From Mucor racemosus (taxonomy: Eukaryota; Mucoromycota; Mucoromycetes; Mucorales; Mucoraceae), in contig JAPEHQ010000003.1 of the NCBI GenBank assembly GCA_027405735.1, positions 1,550,001 to 1,614,000 on the forward strand: DNA of 64,000 bases, read 5' to 3'. The translations under genes were made by a program, and so were the position numbers. A model generated the notes under the pieces. The model ran no database searches. It was given only the letters and a program-made list of their open reading frames with translations, and was not told the origin of the DNA. Shown in pieces: positions 49,195-61,000 of the stretch (position 1 is the stretch's first letter; every line of letters begins with the position of its first letter).

Positions 49195-50552
49195 TATTAA
49201 TTAAAGTTCCGTAAAAACTATGTAAGTGTAAAAAAAGGTACATAATTGGAAGGGTTTTGCACGCATTATCAAAAAAAGATTGAAGCTTATTTAAATGCAG
49301 TCAATAATCAATACCGTAACCTTTTGCTTTAATACGAGCTTTTACACAATTAGGCATACTCGAAATAACTTTTGATATTCCCAAACTGTTATGTTGTCAT
49401 ACCGAATCTCTTGAGTTCTGTCCCAAATATCATTCATCCCTTTTGGGGATGTATCGTATTCGTTTAGGCGGATTTTTAATAACCTCCACATATTTTCAAT
49501 GGGATTAAGGTCTGGAGATTGCACTGGCCATGACATTACTTCATATTCTTTTGTTTTGAAGTCTTCTTTCATTAAATTAGAGGTGTGCTTAGAATCGTTG
49601 TCTTGTTGAAGGATAACCTACTAATCACGACGCAACTTTAATTTTTGACACATGTCGTCAATAGATTTCTCCAAATCATCATCGATAATAGTTTTGTATA
49701 GGTTGGAGTTCATATTACCTTCGACCTTGGGCAACCAAACTACACCAGACCAAGAAATAGAGCTCCAAATCATGATACGACCATCTCCATTTTTTCTTGT
49801 TTTTTGGTATGCTTAGGTTTTATCTCCTCGCTGTCTCTTTTCCAGCACCAAATTCGATCATCCGAGTTAAAACAATTAATTCTAGCCTCATCAGTAGATA
49901 TAACACGCTTTCAGTCATCCAAAGTCCAATCAATTCTGTTTTTACATCAGCGGAGGCGATCCTTTGCATTTTCATTACTAATTTCTGGCTTTTTTATCTT
50001 AGGTAATGCGCCTAAACCATTATCCCGAAGAGCCCTAGTACAGTATTCGCACTGCCATTAACGTGTACATTACGATGAAACTCTTTTTTGGCTTGTACCG
50101 CATTATCCAAGCCATCTTTGGTGATTTTATGGACACAATATCTCGTATCCGCAGTAGTCAGCTTAGATGGTCGGTCTCCTTTAAGTTTTTCTCGGTCAGG
50201 ACAGGCCTTTTTTCCAATACGAAATACTGTGGCTTGACTAACAGCTACATGATGAGCAATTTCCGATACGGTATGGCCTGAATTTAACAGAGAGATAACG
50301 TCATTACCTTTGGCATCCGATAAAGTTTTCATCTTGATGATTTTGCTTGAAACTACTAGTAAAAAAGGCAGGGTAAAAGTTGAAAAACATCTCATATATT
50401 TTCCGCATATTTCTTTGTTTTATAAGATATCCAGCGTTAATGTACAAGTTAGGGGCTACAAAATTGTAATTTTAAGCCTGTGCGTGCAAAACCCTTTCAA
50501 TGATGTACCTTTTTTTAAACTTGCATAGTTTTTGCGGAAATTTAATTAATTA
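49195..50552 (-). mobile_element. Dead Tc1/mariner-type DNA transposon with inverted repeats
   Basis: The left end (49195-49268) and right end (50482-50552) are inverted copies of each other over about 70 bp. They share GTACATAATTGGAAGGGTTTTG versus its complement and an outermost TTAATTAA, which makes the exact TA target ambiguous. The interval is about 1.36 kb, the usual size of a Tc1-like element, and contains a decayed transposase on the minus strand. The two ends have diverged at several positions, so the element is old. Confidence 0.8.
49342..50326 (-). pseudogene. Tc1/mariner transposase remnant
   Basis: Read from 50326 downward, the N-terminal HTH region is intact (DVISLLNSGHTVSEIAHHVA, ATVFRIGKKA), followed by GDRPSKLT typical of the linker. 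Later parts appear in different frames with stops: STDEARIN (first catalytic aspartate), QQDNDSKHT (second), and PDLNPIENMW (third acidic position). The order and motifs are those of the DDE domain of Tc1 transposases. Several stops and shifts exclude a working enzyme. Confidence 0.85.
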
Positions 50553-50913
50553 GATCGGACTTTTTGAAATAATTTAAAAACGTTTGAATTACTTAAAATA
50601 GAAATTTAGTGTATCTCCGATTGAAACTGAGAAAGTTATGGTTATTTTCATTCAAATTTCCAAATCATTGAAAGGATTTTGCGACTCACTGTATCTTTTT
50701 AGATTATTGCACCGATAAAGAGAGCTAAATTATCATCATTAAATTTGTAGAACTCTTTACCCTTTTTTTACTATTATATTATTCTGCTGTTTTCTTTCGG
50801 GCCCCGACTAAAAAAAGTTATATCCCCTAAGCATTTTTTTTGTACCCCCTAAGATTAACGATAAATGAATAAATAAATTCGCCCTTTCTTCTACTTAAAG
50901 TAAATTTAAAGCT

Positions 50914-53021
50914 ATGGCTACCAATTTCAAGTTCAAAGAAGGTAATACTAGAAATTATTCCGTCTCACATTAGTGTTTAAATTTACTAACGCATTTCAAA
51001 GCTATTGCTCAAGTAGTGGCTACTCTAGAAAAGAAAACTGCTGGTTCTGCCGATCTTTCCAATGTTATTGTTGAAATGTGTGATCTTGTTAGAGAAGAGT
51101 ATTTGTTACTGATTAATCAACCTGATTTCAGCCTTTCTCAATTTAAAGCAATTTGGATCCAAAGAATAGTTGCAGCAAAAAACAATTTAAATTTGACCAC
51201 TGAAGTAAGTACACGCGCTATTTATATACTGCGCTCGATCACAATATTGGAACTATCATTGAACCCGGCGCAACTATTGTCGTACGCGGTCAACCCCACC
51301 CCTAGCATAAACCCGTTTGCTGGCGTAGCCATTCACGTAGTCTCCGCCCGAACTTTTTTTTTAGTTGTTCGAAGGAGACTACTTGAACGACTCCTGCCAA
51401 TAACTTGCGAAGCAGTATAAATAAACTAATTCTTCAGTTGACTAAAGTTCTTTTGCTTTTACAGAAAAAAAGTCATACCAAAAAAAATTTGGAAGAAAGT
51501 ACTTCCACCGCAACCGCAACCGCAATCACCTGCTCCTCCTTCAATCTCCAGAAGTTCTTCATCAAAATCTTCTCCTACTACTAGCGAAAGCTCCAAGTCG
51601 AAGCAAAGCACTAACTCAAGCTTAAGCTACCAAAAAAAGTTTTCAACCAACGACCTTACTATTCTTGAGAACAGCCATCGTCGTATTACCAATAAATGGA
51701 ATTTGAAATCAGGTGCTTCTGTTGAAGATATAGTTTATAATAAAGCAAAACTATTCTCGTATGAGCAGTAAGTATTGATATGTATGCATGTTATTAAAAA
51801 GAAAGTTTTAAATGTTGACAAATAATGTGTTGTTATTTTTCCTTATTAGCCCGTTACATTCGTTTATTATCGATTTGCATGATGGTAGCCTTGAGGACCA
51901 AATCGGGCAAGAAGAGTTCGAGGAAATCCGATCTTTTTCTGATGATGCGCTTAACAAAGCAACGCCTGATAATTTGAAACAAATCTTAAATAGATTGAAC
52001 CAAAAGGTTAGTTCATAATAGAGCTTAATAATATAGATTCTTAAATATGTTGTTCTTATTTTTGTTAATTGCTATAGTGCTCTTCAAATGATATTTTTGA
52101 TGAGTTTAATTCAATTGCAGCCCATCCTACTAAAGATCCTGAGATTTTTTGGTTGAAACAAGCAGTAATTGATTACGCCTTGCTTTTTATGGACCAAAAT
52201 GACATTGCTTTGAAGTTACCCAGTACAGAACAGGATTTGTTGGAAGATGTTTATGGATTTATTAAGAAATCAAAAAGATTAAGCTCAACAACTTGTATCA
52301 CGTATGATCAGATGCAGTAATATAGTTCAATTTTAATAAACTAACGATGCTAATATTTTCTGCTTATATATAGTGGTAATGAAAGTCAAAGTTCTTCAAT
52401 ACATAAAAACAGCTTACGAACTATTGGTGGTAGATACCAAGAAAAAAAGAAAAACCGTTGGCGATCATGCCGATCTTTGCTTTTATTATGGTAGTACAGA
52501 GCTTGCCTGTTTGGAAATTGGACTTGCAGATGGTGGACCGCATGGAACCAAGGAATTAAATGAAGCAGGTATTAAAACACCAATTATGATGAAGAATTTC
52601 GCCATTCAGATTTCACAACAATATGGGATCAAAATGAGCGAAATAAGAATTGTTGGCATGGTCATCAGTGGTAAGAAGGATTAGTGAAAAAAAAATAGAA
52701 AAAAAACGTGTATAACTTATTGGTTTATTAATTTATGCCATAGGGTTCAGTTTAACTGCCTTATTGATGACTTTTAAAGGTTCTACGTCCTTGATCACTA
52801 GATCGAAAAGAATTTTATTACCTCAAAACGTAGCTGATATTCCCCGTCTTCTGCCTCTTGCTTTAAAATTGGTTTATAATGCTTCACAAATTGTAAAGGG
52901 TACAATGGACACTATTAAAAAGGCCTCAGCATCTGTCATTTTAGATGAAAACGATGATTTACCTTATTTCCCTCCTTGCCATATCAGCACAAACAAAAGA
53001 AAAAATCCTGAAGAAAATTAA
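50914..53021 (+). CDS. Unrecognised multi-exon protein, possible nuclease-like domain, probable frame defect
   Basis: Seven exons are supported by frame and splice signals (50914-50941, 51002-51204, 51465-51767, 51850-52006, 52078-52294, 52374-52670, 52744-53021), about 494 residues. A helical N-terminus (DLVREEYLLLINQPDFSLSQ) is followed by a proline/serine linker, an acidic central part, and a C-terminal domain with HADLCFYY, CLEIGLADGG, GTKELNEAG and IRIVGMVISG. The D...E.G arrangement recalls PD-(D/E)XK nuclease-like folds, but that is inference. I do not recognise the family; a fragment with a similar layout is at 36274-36720. Exon 3 is in the wrong frame by one base relative to exon 2. 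Either a base was lost or gained at its A7 run or an internal exon is hidden in the 260 bp intron, itself unusually long. Confidence 0.6.
51219..51423. mobile_element. MITE-like insertion inside an intron
   Basis: The intron 51205-51464 is about four times longer than its neighbours. Most of it is a 205 bp GC-richer block whose ends mirror each other: TATTTATATACTGCGCTCG at the left against CGAAGCAGTATAAATA at the right. Inside is a perfect 9 bp hairpin, GTAGTCTCC (51337) with GGAGACTAC (51374). No target duplication could be fixed and no second copy is in the window. Confidence 0.5.
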
Positions 53022-53658
53022 ATTATTATGCTGTATGGCATTGTAATGCTTTACCTCCTTCCATACCCTGTATTCATTATTACTATAGTCATTATTATTA
53101 TCGTATTATCATATTACCTTATCCTTCTTTCTTATTACCATTTTTTATTTTTACAACATGTAATAAATTATGTATTCAGTACTATTTATTTCTAAAAACG
53201 TTTTTACAATAAGCCGACAGAAATACATATGAGCTCCAAACGAGATGGCTATCAATTCTAAAAGTTTTCATTTTATTTAATAACTTCTTATTAAAAACTG
53301 TTTCTGCGTGTCCTTTAAAGCAGGCAATTATGCAAACGGTGAGTCAAAAGGGAGAGATATTAATTAAAGAGAAGAAACCAGTATAAACAAGTATAAAATT
53401 TTTTCTTTCTTTCTTTCATTTTTTTTCCCTGACAACTACTATGGTATACTATCTTCAAGACGCCTACTACATTATCTTGTGCAATCAAAATATGTACATC
53501 TTCTTATGAAACTCAAGCGAATGAAAAGACTCTGCTTCTTGCGAAAGGCTACTCTTGTTTGCGTAAATTTATCGGGTTGGATGATGGAGGTGAGAAGCTC
53601 GTTGGTGGTGATTTTTGATGCTTCAAAAACTGAAACAAGAAGAATAAAAATGTATTTC
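53022..53658. other. Intergenic, no gene seen
   Basis: AT-rich with pyrimidine runs. A minus-strand open frame at 53472-53660 has no resemblance to any family I know and no splice context. Confidence 0.5.
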
Positions 53659-53825
53659 ATACCAAAAAAAAATTAATTCGTCCCAACTTCTATTTTCAAA
53701 GCGTACCAAAAATAAAAAAATGCGTGCCAAAAAAAATAATAAAGTGTGCCAAATTTATTTTGGAGTCGTACCAAAAAAAAAATTAAACTGTACCAAAGAA
53801 AAAATCAAGCGTACCAATTAAGACT
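53659..53825. repeat. Imperfect tandem repeat, unit about 22 bp
   Basis: Seven or so degenerate units built on the core GTACCAAAAAAA followed by an A/T stretch (variants ATACCAAAA, GTGCCAAA, GTACCAAAG, GTACCAATT). It ends right before repeat family copy 4. Confidence 0.7.
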
Positions 53826-53837
53826 AAAAACCTGTAA

Positions 53838-55185
53838 TACACGTCCTATCACGAAATGTTACATAATCTAATACCATCATTGAATGGTCTCGTTACACAC
53901 CTATTCAATATTTGATGCTTACTTGCATACAACATACCATTACATGTTAAGATTAGATGCAATAGTTAGTGTTTTGAGAACCTTAGTAGACGTATCGTAT
54001 TGCACCTTCACCCACGCTAAACAATATTTGAGATGTACCCAGGATCCTGAAAAATAGATACGAATTGGTTTCAGTATGTGGCCTGCCCCTGAATTTATTC
54101 GATGTCTTACGAACGGCTCAAAAACATATGAAATTCAGTGCTTTTCCTTTGAAACTGGGTCTTACTTTTCATCCCTGCTCTACTTTTTTTTTCAATAAAT
54201 AACACCAAGATAAAATTATATGCCAATGTACCTGAGATATTCAACTTTAATCCAAAAATAAGTATCCGGAAATATCCTAATTTTTGCAGTTGGTATTAAT
54301 TTTTCAGTGCTAAGGTTTCAGATTTTTACGCGTATTCCACTGCTAAAGAATTGGAAACTTTGAGGCTTCATATCTCTAGAAATAATTAAGCTATACTAAC
54401 ACTTTTTAATAATAAAACTTACTTGTTTTAAAGTGCTCTATAACATATTTAAGCATAAAAAAATTATGAGCACTTTTATTTTTTTTCATTTTTTTTGGCA
54501 TTTTTGTGGTAGATTTCAAAATATTTGTTGAATTGAGTAGCATTTTTTTTTTACTCATGTCATCAAGCTCGTTGAGCTCTCCCAGATCCAATTTAGTTTC
54601 TTTTAAAATATTGATTTTTCGTGGAGATATTTTCAAAAATATGTACAAAAATATACCTTCATTTCTAGCTTCCATTTTTCCCTTATATACCCTCATCCCA
54701 AATTCTGAATCTGAAAAAATTTGGACAGAAATCTCGTTTTCTCTACGGAAAATGCAGCTAGAAGGTTCCACAATAGCTCGATAGATAGATAATAATTTTA
54801 CGCATTATTGCAATTAGTTATATTTTAAATATGCTAATAAAATGTGATGAGTACCTTCAAAAAACCTCCAAAATTTCAATTGCATTTTACGCAAAATTTA
54901 ATGTAGAATGTTTTTTTGATTTTTGTTTAGATGTATGCAAAATGCAAAACTGTACAAAAACTATTTAATACGCTACGTCGACTTACTTTGCAGCTCATGA
55001 GCCATTAAACGATTTTGTTTTTTTGGATCATTTTTCGTTCATTTCAACAAATAAATTTTGGAACCCCGGTATGATAGGTTTTAAGCTGTGATAAAAACTA
55101 TTATTTTGGTTATCTCGACGAAAAATTAATATTTTTTGCTAAAACCAAAACCACAGGGTTGCTTTCAACTACGTATATTAGTGGA
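53838..55185. repeat. Dispersed repeat family, copy 4
   Basis: Uninterrupted copy with the upstream block shared only with copy 3 and then the common core. On the minus strand it keeps the longest open frame of the family (54771-54406, 121 codons), including FSDSEFGMRVYKGKMEARNE and ISPRKINILKETKLD. It ends at the GTGGAATACAG block without the tail of copies 1 and 3. Confidence 0.87.
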
Positions 55186-56104
55186 ATACAGAAAAGCGAT
55201 ATTTCAATTTTGGGGTTCAAATTTTGCAATCGATTTTAGATCAAGTTCAGGTACAAATCGAAAATTCAGTTTCAAATTTATACATTAAAAACAATATTTT
55301 TTGACAAAACAAATTACACCAGACAGCTCAATAATAATTATAAAATGAAATTAAGAGTGTATGTAAAATGAATCATCGTATCTTTTTACGACCTCAAACC
55401 CTCTCCAAAAAGCATAAAAAACTTACATATATATATTTATAGAGTGCAACAAAAAAATGGAGTTTAATAATTGGGCACGACGCTGTTATAGTTTAATGAT
55501 TTCATAAGATATTGCCCTTCAAGTACCTCGCATTTAAGCTGTGGAATTTGGAACATAGTTATTCAAAGAATTGTTTCTACCCTCTGGCAGCAGCAAGATA
55601 CATAAAGCTTTAATTGCATTAATTCATGATATCGTAGGTATGTTTTCGCTCTATCCTATTTAATGTTAATATTAAAAAGATGCTGTATTATTATTTAAAA
55701 AACTGGTTTAAAATTTGCCATGATGTACGGTAATATAGCTCTGATTTTTCGTGGAAAAAAACCAGTTCTGGATCAAGAATCAAAGATTAATTAAAATGTG
55801 AAGGGTGGTTAAACTGATAGACCGCATTTTCAGATATCTCAAGTATACAATCAGTGTATAAACGTATAATGTGAGCCTTTTGTGCCGTCTAAAATACTTG
55901 AAATTTTACTAGAAGGGGGGGGGGTTTACTGCGGTAGATGTTGCACGGGAGCTGTGGGCGAAGTTACTATGGTACGAGAAATTGAGAGTAGCATAAAAGT
56001 GACTACCTCAACATTGACAATATAAAAGGTGCTGATCGTTGACAAACGTTAACTTTCTCATCCGTTTTTTTACCAACGTTTAAGAACAATAAAATCAAAG
56101 AAAT
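55186..56104. other. Intergenic, promoter of the queuosine salvage gene
   Basis: About 920 bp. Contains a G11 homopolymer at about 55915-55925. The last 100 bp before the start codon are the likely leader. No gene seen. Confidence 0.6.
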
Positions 56105-57274
56105 ATGTCTTCTATTTCTTCCAATGAAATGAATCAATATGCTTCTGAATTTCCTACTGGAAACTTTATTGAAGCAGTTCGTACATCTTGTCGTTCATTT
56201 GTTGAGCAAAGTTCAGTAAAAGTTTCTCAAAAAGGAATCGAGAACTTTTTAGATAAATTAGACAAGTTGCAATATGTGGAACTTTCAGATGATGTTACCA
56301 TCAAGATGCCTCTCAAGTTCGAAACAGTTAATGATGAGTTAAATTTCATTACTGTTATTGATTTGTTAAATTTTGGAAGTGGATATCGTGTTCCTCTTCA
56401 TGAATTAGCTGGCAGAGGGTAAGGGGCTTTTTTTTTATTATTTTCTTGTAAGAATAATAATTCATGCTAACGCGTTCTTTATTTAATTAGTGCTTTTGAT
56501 ACCATTCGTTTTGGTGCCATGTCTTTTCATATTGGTGGCAAACCTCTGGATGCTGAAACTTTCAAGAATTCAACTATTTTTGATATTGCCGAGACCTTTC
56601 AAATTCCAATTGATCGTGAGGTGAAGCATGAAAAGTTAGATTTTGTTACGATTTCTGAGCCTACAGCTCTCAAGCCTTTTGCTGCTGGTTTAACTGCCGT
56701 TCTTAATACCACTGGTGAATACCTTCAAGCCCACAATTACAAGGATCTTGCTCAATTTATCATGGAGCACGTCAAAGAAAATCCTCAAAACGCTACCAGC
56801 CTTGCCGAACATTTGATCAAAGCATTCCCTGGTCTTCATGATAGCTACTTGTTCCCAGATCAAACTGAACCTGTATTTTTATATAAAAAGGCACAAATCA
56901 TTGTATATCATCTCTGGTATACATTCAAGGAGCAATTACCCGAATTATTTGACTTCAAGGATATTGATTCACTCACCGTTTTCTCTGATAATGTAATTCC
57001 TACCATGTTGGCTCACCTCGGTGTTATTGAAGTTCCAGAAGCATGGCAACAAGATATCGACAACAACATTGATTTGAGCGTAGAAGCTGCTACAACATTG
57101 AGAGCTGCAGGTGTTATTGCATGCGAAGATATTGTTAAAGCCGCTCGAGGTGGAGCTGGACCTGTAAATAACATGACAACTGGTGGTTTAGATGTTTTTT
57201 TGTGGAGATTGGGTAAAGTTGGAGATTACAGAAAAGTTCCTCGATTCCAATTAAGAGATACTGTCATGTTTTAG
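56105..57274 (+). CDS. QNG1: Queuosine nucleotide N-glycosylase (queuosine salvage, DUF2419)
   Basis: Two exons (56105-56418, 56491-57274) encode 365 residues. Family segments are the N-terminal helix bundle ending in DLLNFGSGYRVPLH, RFGAMSFHIGG, FPGLHDSYLF, FLYKKAQIIVYHLWYTF, VFSDNVIPTMLAHLGVI and the C-terminal IACEDIVKAAR with LDVFLWRLGK. These match C9orf64/QNG1 proteins, which release queuine from queuosine 5'-phosphate so it can be put into tRNA again. The fold is HhH-glycosylase-like; the aspartate of FSDNVIP is the residue I expect in the active site. Eukaryotes cannot make queuine, so this enzyme marks scavenging from diet, bacteria or tRNA turnover. The gene ends 34 bp before the stop of a convergent small gene. 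Confidence 0.92.
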
Positions 57275-57308
57275 TTGAATAAATGTAGTTTATTAAATAA
57301 AAATCTAA

Positions 57309-57858
57309 TTATTGTTTTGTTTCCCATTCTGCTTGCTTTGCAGCTGCATTCATTCTTTCCATAAATTCTGATTTAACACAGCTCTCGGAATTGATTCGAG
57401 ATAATAACTGATTTTCATGTTCTGTAATAATTTTAGTTTTTGATTTATCAGTATATGCTGTAATTTTGATATTGTATAATTTGCAATCTAAAGCTCCTAA
57501 TGCTGGGGATAGGAAATAATAACGAGGATATTCGAAATCTTCTTGATCTCCTTTTAATTGAACTGCTTGAACGTGAATAGGTTCACTTGAATCAACTGGA
57601 TTTTCAAATGTTGCTTCGATGTAAGGTTGCTTTTCTTTAAGGGGTTTATATAACTGAACTAACCAAGAGTAACTATATATGATAAAATATTAAATAAACT
57701 TGTCGTTTACTTTAGAAACATTATATTTACTGTGCTCCCAATTGTTCATTTTTGGCATTAATCGCAAAACTTGCGCTCAGGTCTTCGAAATATTTCGATT
57801 TCTTGAAGCGAGGTTCTTTTACTTTTTTATCAAATAAACAACCACACGAAAAATTCAT
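57309..57858 (-). CDS. Small conserved-looking protein of unknown function, 163 residues
   Basis: Two exons (57858-57731, 57672-57309) join in frame across a 58 bp GT/AG intron. The second exon has no early ATG, so a simple open-frame scan misses the gene. The N-terminus is MNFSCGCLFDKK; the paired cysteines could be lipid-modified. The second exon reads SWLVQLYKPLKEKQPYIEAT then ENPVDSS, LKGDQEDFEYPRYYFLSPAL and a helical end (FMERMNAAAKQAEWETKQ). Composition, a clean intron and the convergent spacing with the salvage gene support a real gene. The family is not known to me; no enzyme motif is visible. Confidence 0.72.
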
Positions 57859-58080
57859 CTTGTTCTAATGTTGGAAATAAGCTAAAGAAGAACAGCAAAT
57901 ACTCGGTTTCAAATAAATGCTCACAACCACAGTCAAAACATTTAGTTTTAAGCAGAGAGAAGCTATAGGCCAATAGTTCCACATGGCAAAATATAATCTC
58001 CCGAGAAACCAAAAACGATTTTCATCTTTTCCTGAATATCTAATTTTTATCTCTGTTGAGTGATTATTACTTGATGTTAT

Positions 58081-61000
58081 ATGAGCTCTCCACCATATAA
58101 CACTCCTCAATTCAATGGCTATCGATTTGGTGAACAAATTGATATTGCTAATGGCGGTACATCATCTAGTAGTCCTGTGTCACCATTAGCATCACCACAA
58201 AGATATTCATCCAGTAATGGTAGTTTATCCCCTTTACAAAGCATAATTTCACAACAACAAGATCAAAATCAATATGTACAGCCACTTACAAGAGATATCC
58301 TCGAAAAGAAAGATAGATTGGACATGCTACTTTTAAATAGACCTATACCTGGAGTAAGAATGATTCAAAGACGTCGGAGTATATCCAATGGCAACATTTA
58401 CCGTCGTTTGTATAATGAAGACAACTCGCCCATGACATTAGCTACACCTTTTACAAAAATGGGATCTGAGAATTCAGATGCTTCAGTCAATTCTCCAAAT
58501 TCCCAATATGATGTAAAATTTAATCATCAATCTTTACGTCGTAATTTGGAACATCATCACATACATCATCACAAGCATCATCATCGACATTCTGCATTTC
58601 GTATTTCATCTTCAATGGATAAAACGAATAAAACATTGAGTGATAGTAACCGAAATCGCTCTTATGGATCAATTTCAAATAAAAAACACTCTACAAATAG
58701 TCGATCTGTCAATACAAGCCATGCTTCCAGTAGTAGTCATCCCTATAGTTACACTCCACAGCAACCTGTCATTTCAGGTCCACCAAGACGATTTTCAGGA
58801 TTAGTACGATTATCTGCTGCTCACATTGCTCTCAATCGAACAAGAAAAAACAAAAAAAGGCATCACCAATCTAAAATTTATATCATTTTTCATAAATTAA
58901 AGGTTATGGCATCTCGAGTAGTTAATAGTCGTATATCAGAGCCAGCGGATACAAAAATGTCAATTGAAGAATTGACCTCATTGTCGAGATATTTGTATGT
59001 TTTGAAAAATGGATACAACATAGATGACAAAAACGAGAGTGAAGATGATGATACAAATACACCAAGTAATGGTGCACAATCTCCAGTGACTCCAGAACAT
59101 CCCATAATTGGTTTATATGTAGAAGAGGAAGCTGAAGGCAGTAATCGAGATCAAGAGGTTTCCATGGCAACCACAGATGACGATCATGAAGAGGAATCTT
59201 CTCCCCTATTAGCCTCATCATCAAAGCATGAAAAGAAAAGAAACCTTAGTAGTTTGGGTAACATATTCCCTTTTGCACCTATTGATCGTATACCTAGCAT
59301 ATCAAGATCAGAATCAGAGAGTAGCCAAATAAACACATCAAAGGTACCTACGGAGTCAGATCGTCTATTACCACCAACATTCCATTCTGAAACATTGCCT
59401 AGATCTCAGAAACAATGCTATCTAGATAAGATTGCAATCAAGATATCCAAATTCATAAATCATATATGTCATCCTATTGTTCATTTTCAACAGTGTCAAC
59501 GTCGTGAAGAGCATAATACTCATATTCGATTTGAGGGTTGGTCGTTATTCTTCTTTTCTCCTACAAGTTTAACTAGGCTTTATCTATGGAAAGTCGTCGG
59601 ATCAAGGTTAGCAATCGCAATAGAGTAAAAAATATTGTAAGAATAGTGATTGATTTTGTTTTTATTAGATGGTTCGAGGTGCTTATATTGTTATTGCTGC
59701 TTACACAATGGATTCTAATGTCATTTGTACCAGTATTGTTCAACAAAGATCCAGCACTGTTTACAAGAAATGGTGATTTCCTTCTTTTAGTGATCTACAT
59801 AATCTATACGTAAGTAAAAGATATATCTTCAAATATGCAAATATATACTAAGTTATACTGCATTATTGTATACAGATTTGAATTGATTTCAAAAATTATT
59901 GTATATGGTTTGTTATTTAATACACATTCTAACTCAAAACCAAGTTTAAAATCATGGCTCAGTCGCATCAGTAATCCACAACGACGACCCAGTTTTCTTT
60001 CTGTGATTCATGCTAATGATGTTGAATCAGTCATCTCACAAGATGATGATGAGGAGAATGATATCACCTCTAATTATATCCGTACTCATCATCGCCACAG
60101 TCTATTACCGCCTTTTGCGCATAAACCTAGATCTATATCATCACCCACTTCAATTTTATCAGCTACGGAAAGAAATTATCCTAATCATGTAACACATAGT
60201 TCTAGTGAAAGTAATTGTATATCTGAGCCTCCATCTCCAAGCTCTGCATCTCCAGCAGCAACTACAGAGAATACCAATATATGGGAATCCTCTTCTCATG
60301 TAGATGATTTAGAATCTGTCTATAACAATGGGCCTCGCCTATCCCTCCCTAAACATCGCACACAAGTTGAAGAAACAGAAAGTGAAGATGCTAAATCTAT
60401 TCTTTCAGCAGCAGAGCAGCAAGTACTTGCTAGCTTGAATCCATACCATCATAATACATCTAAAGAAGAAAACGATATCGATCTCCTAAAAGTAACTCAC
60501 AAAAGCTTCTTATCTAATCTAGCCAACATTATCGATCTGGTATCTGTAACATCGTATTGGATTGATATGATTACAGTGCTATATCTTGGTATACGTCCAT
60601 ATCCCATCTTCCAAGCATTTGCCGCTACTCGATTACTTCGACTTTTAGTAATAACCGAAGGCACCACTGTTATTATGAAATCTCTTAGTAGTAGTTATGA
60701 TATGCTCAAGAATGTAATGGGCTTTTTTGTATTCTTTTGGTTGCTATTTTCTTTGGCTGCCCTGTTTATTTTCATGAATGCTTTTAGTAGACGTTGTGCT
60801 GTTTGGCCTGAAGATGGACTACACAAGAATTTGTCAGATATACAATATGTGGAACCTCGTATTTCTTGTAGTGGGTATATGACAACAACTACAGAACGAA
60901 CTGGTCCCTATGATATTAACACTGGTACACAGTATATTCATCCTGGAGGTGATGGTTTGTTTTGTAAACTAGGGCAAGTCTGTATCCAAGATGTTGCTAA

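Noticed and set aside
50680..50696. GCGACTCACTGTA as the right end of the Tc1-like element
   Set aside because: No matching left end was found, whereas the pair at 49195 and 50482-50552 is clearly inverted.
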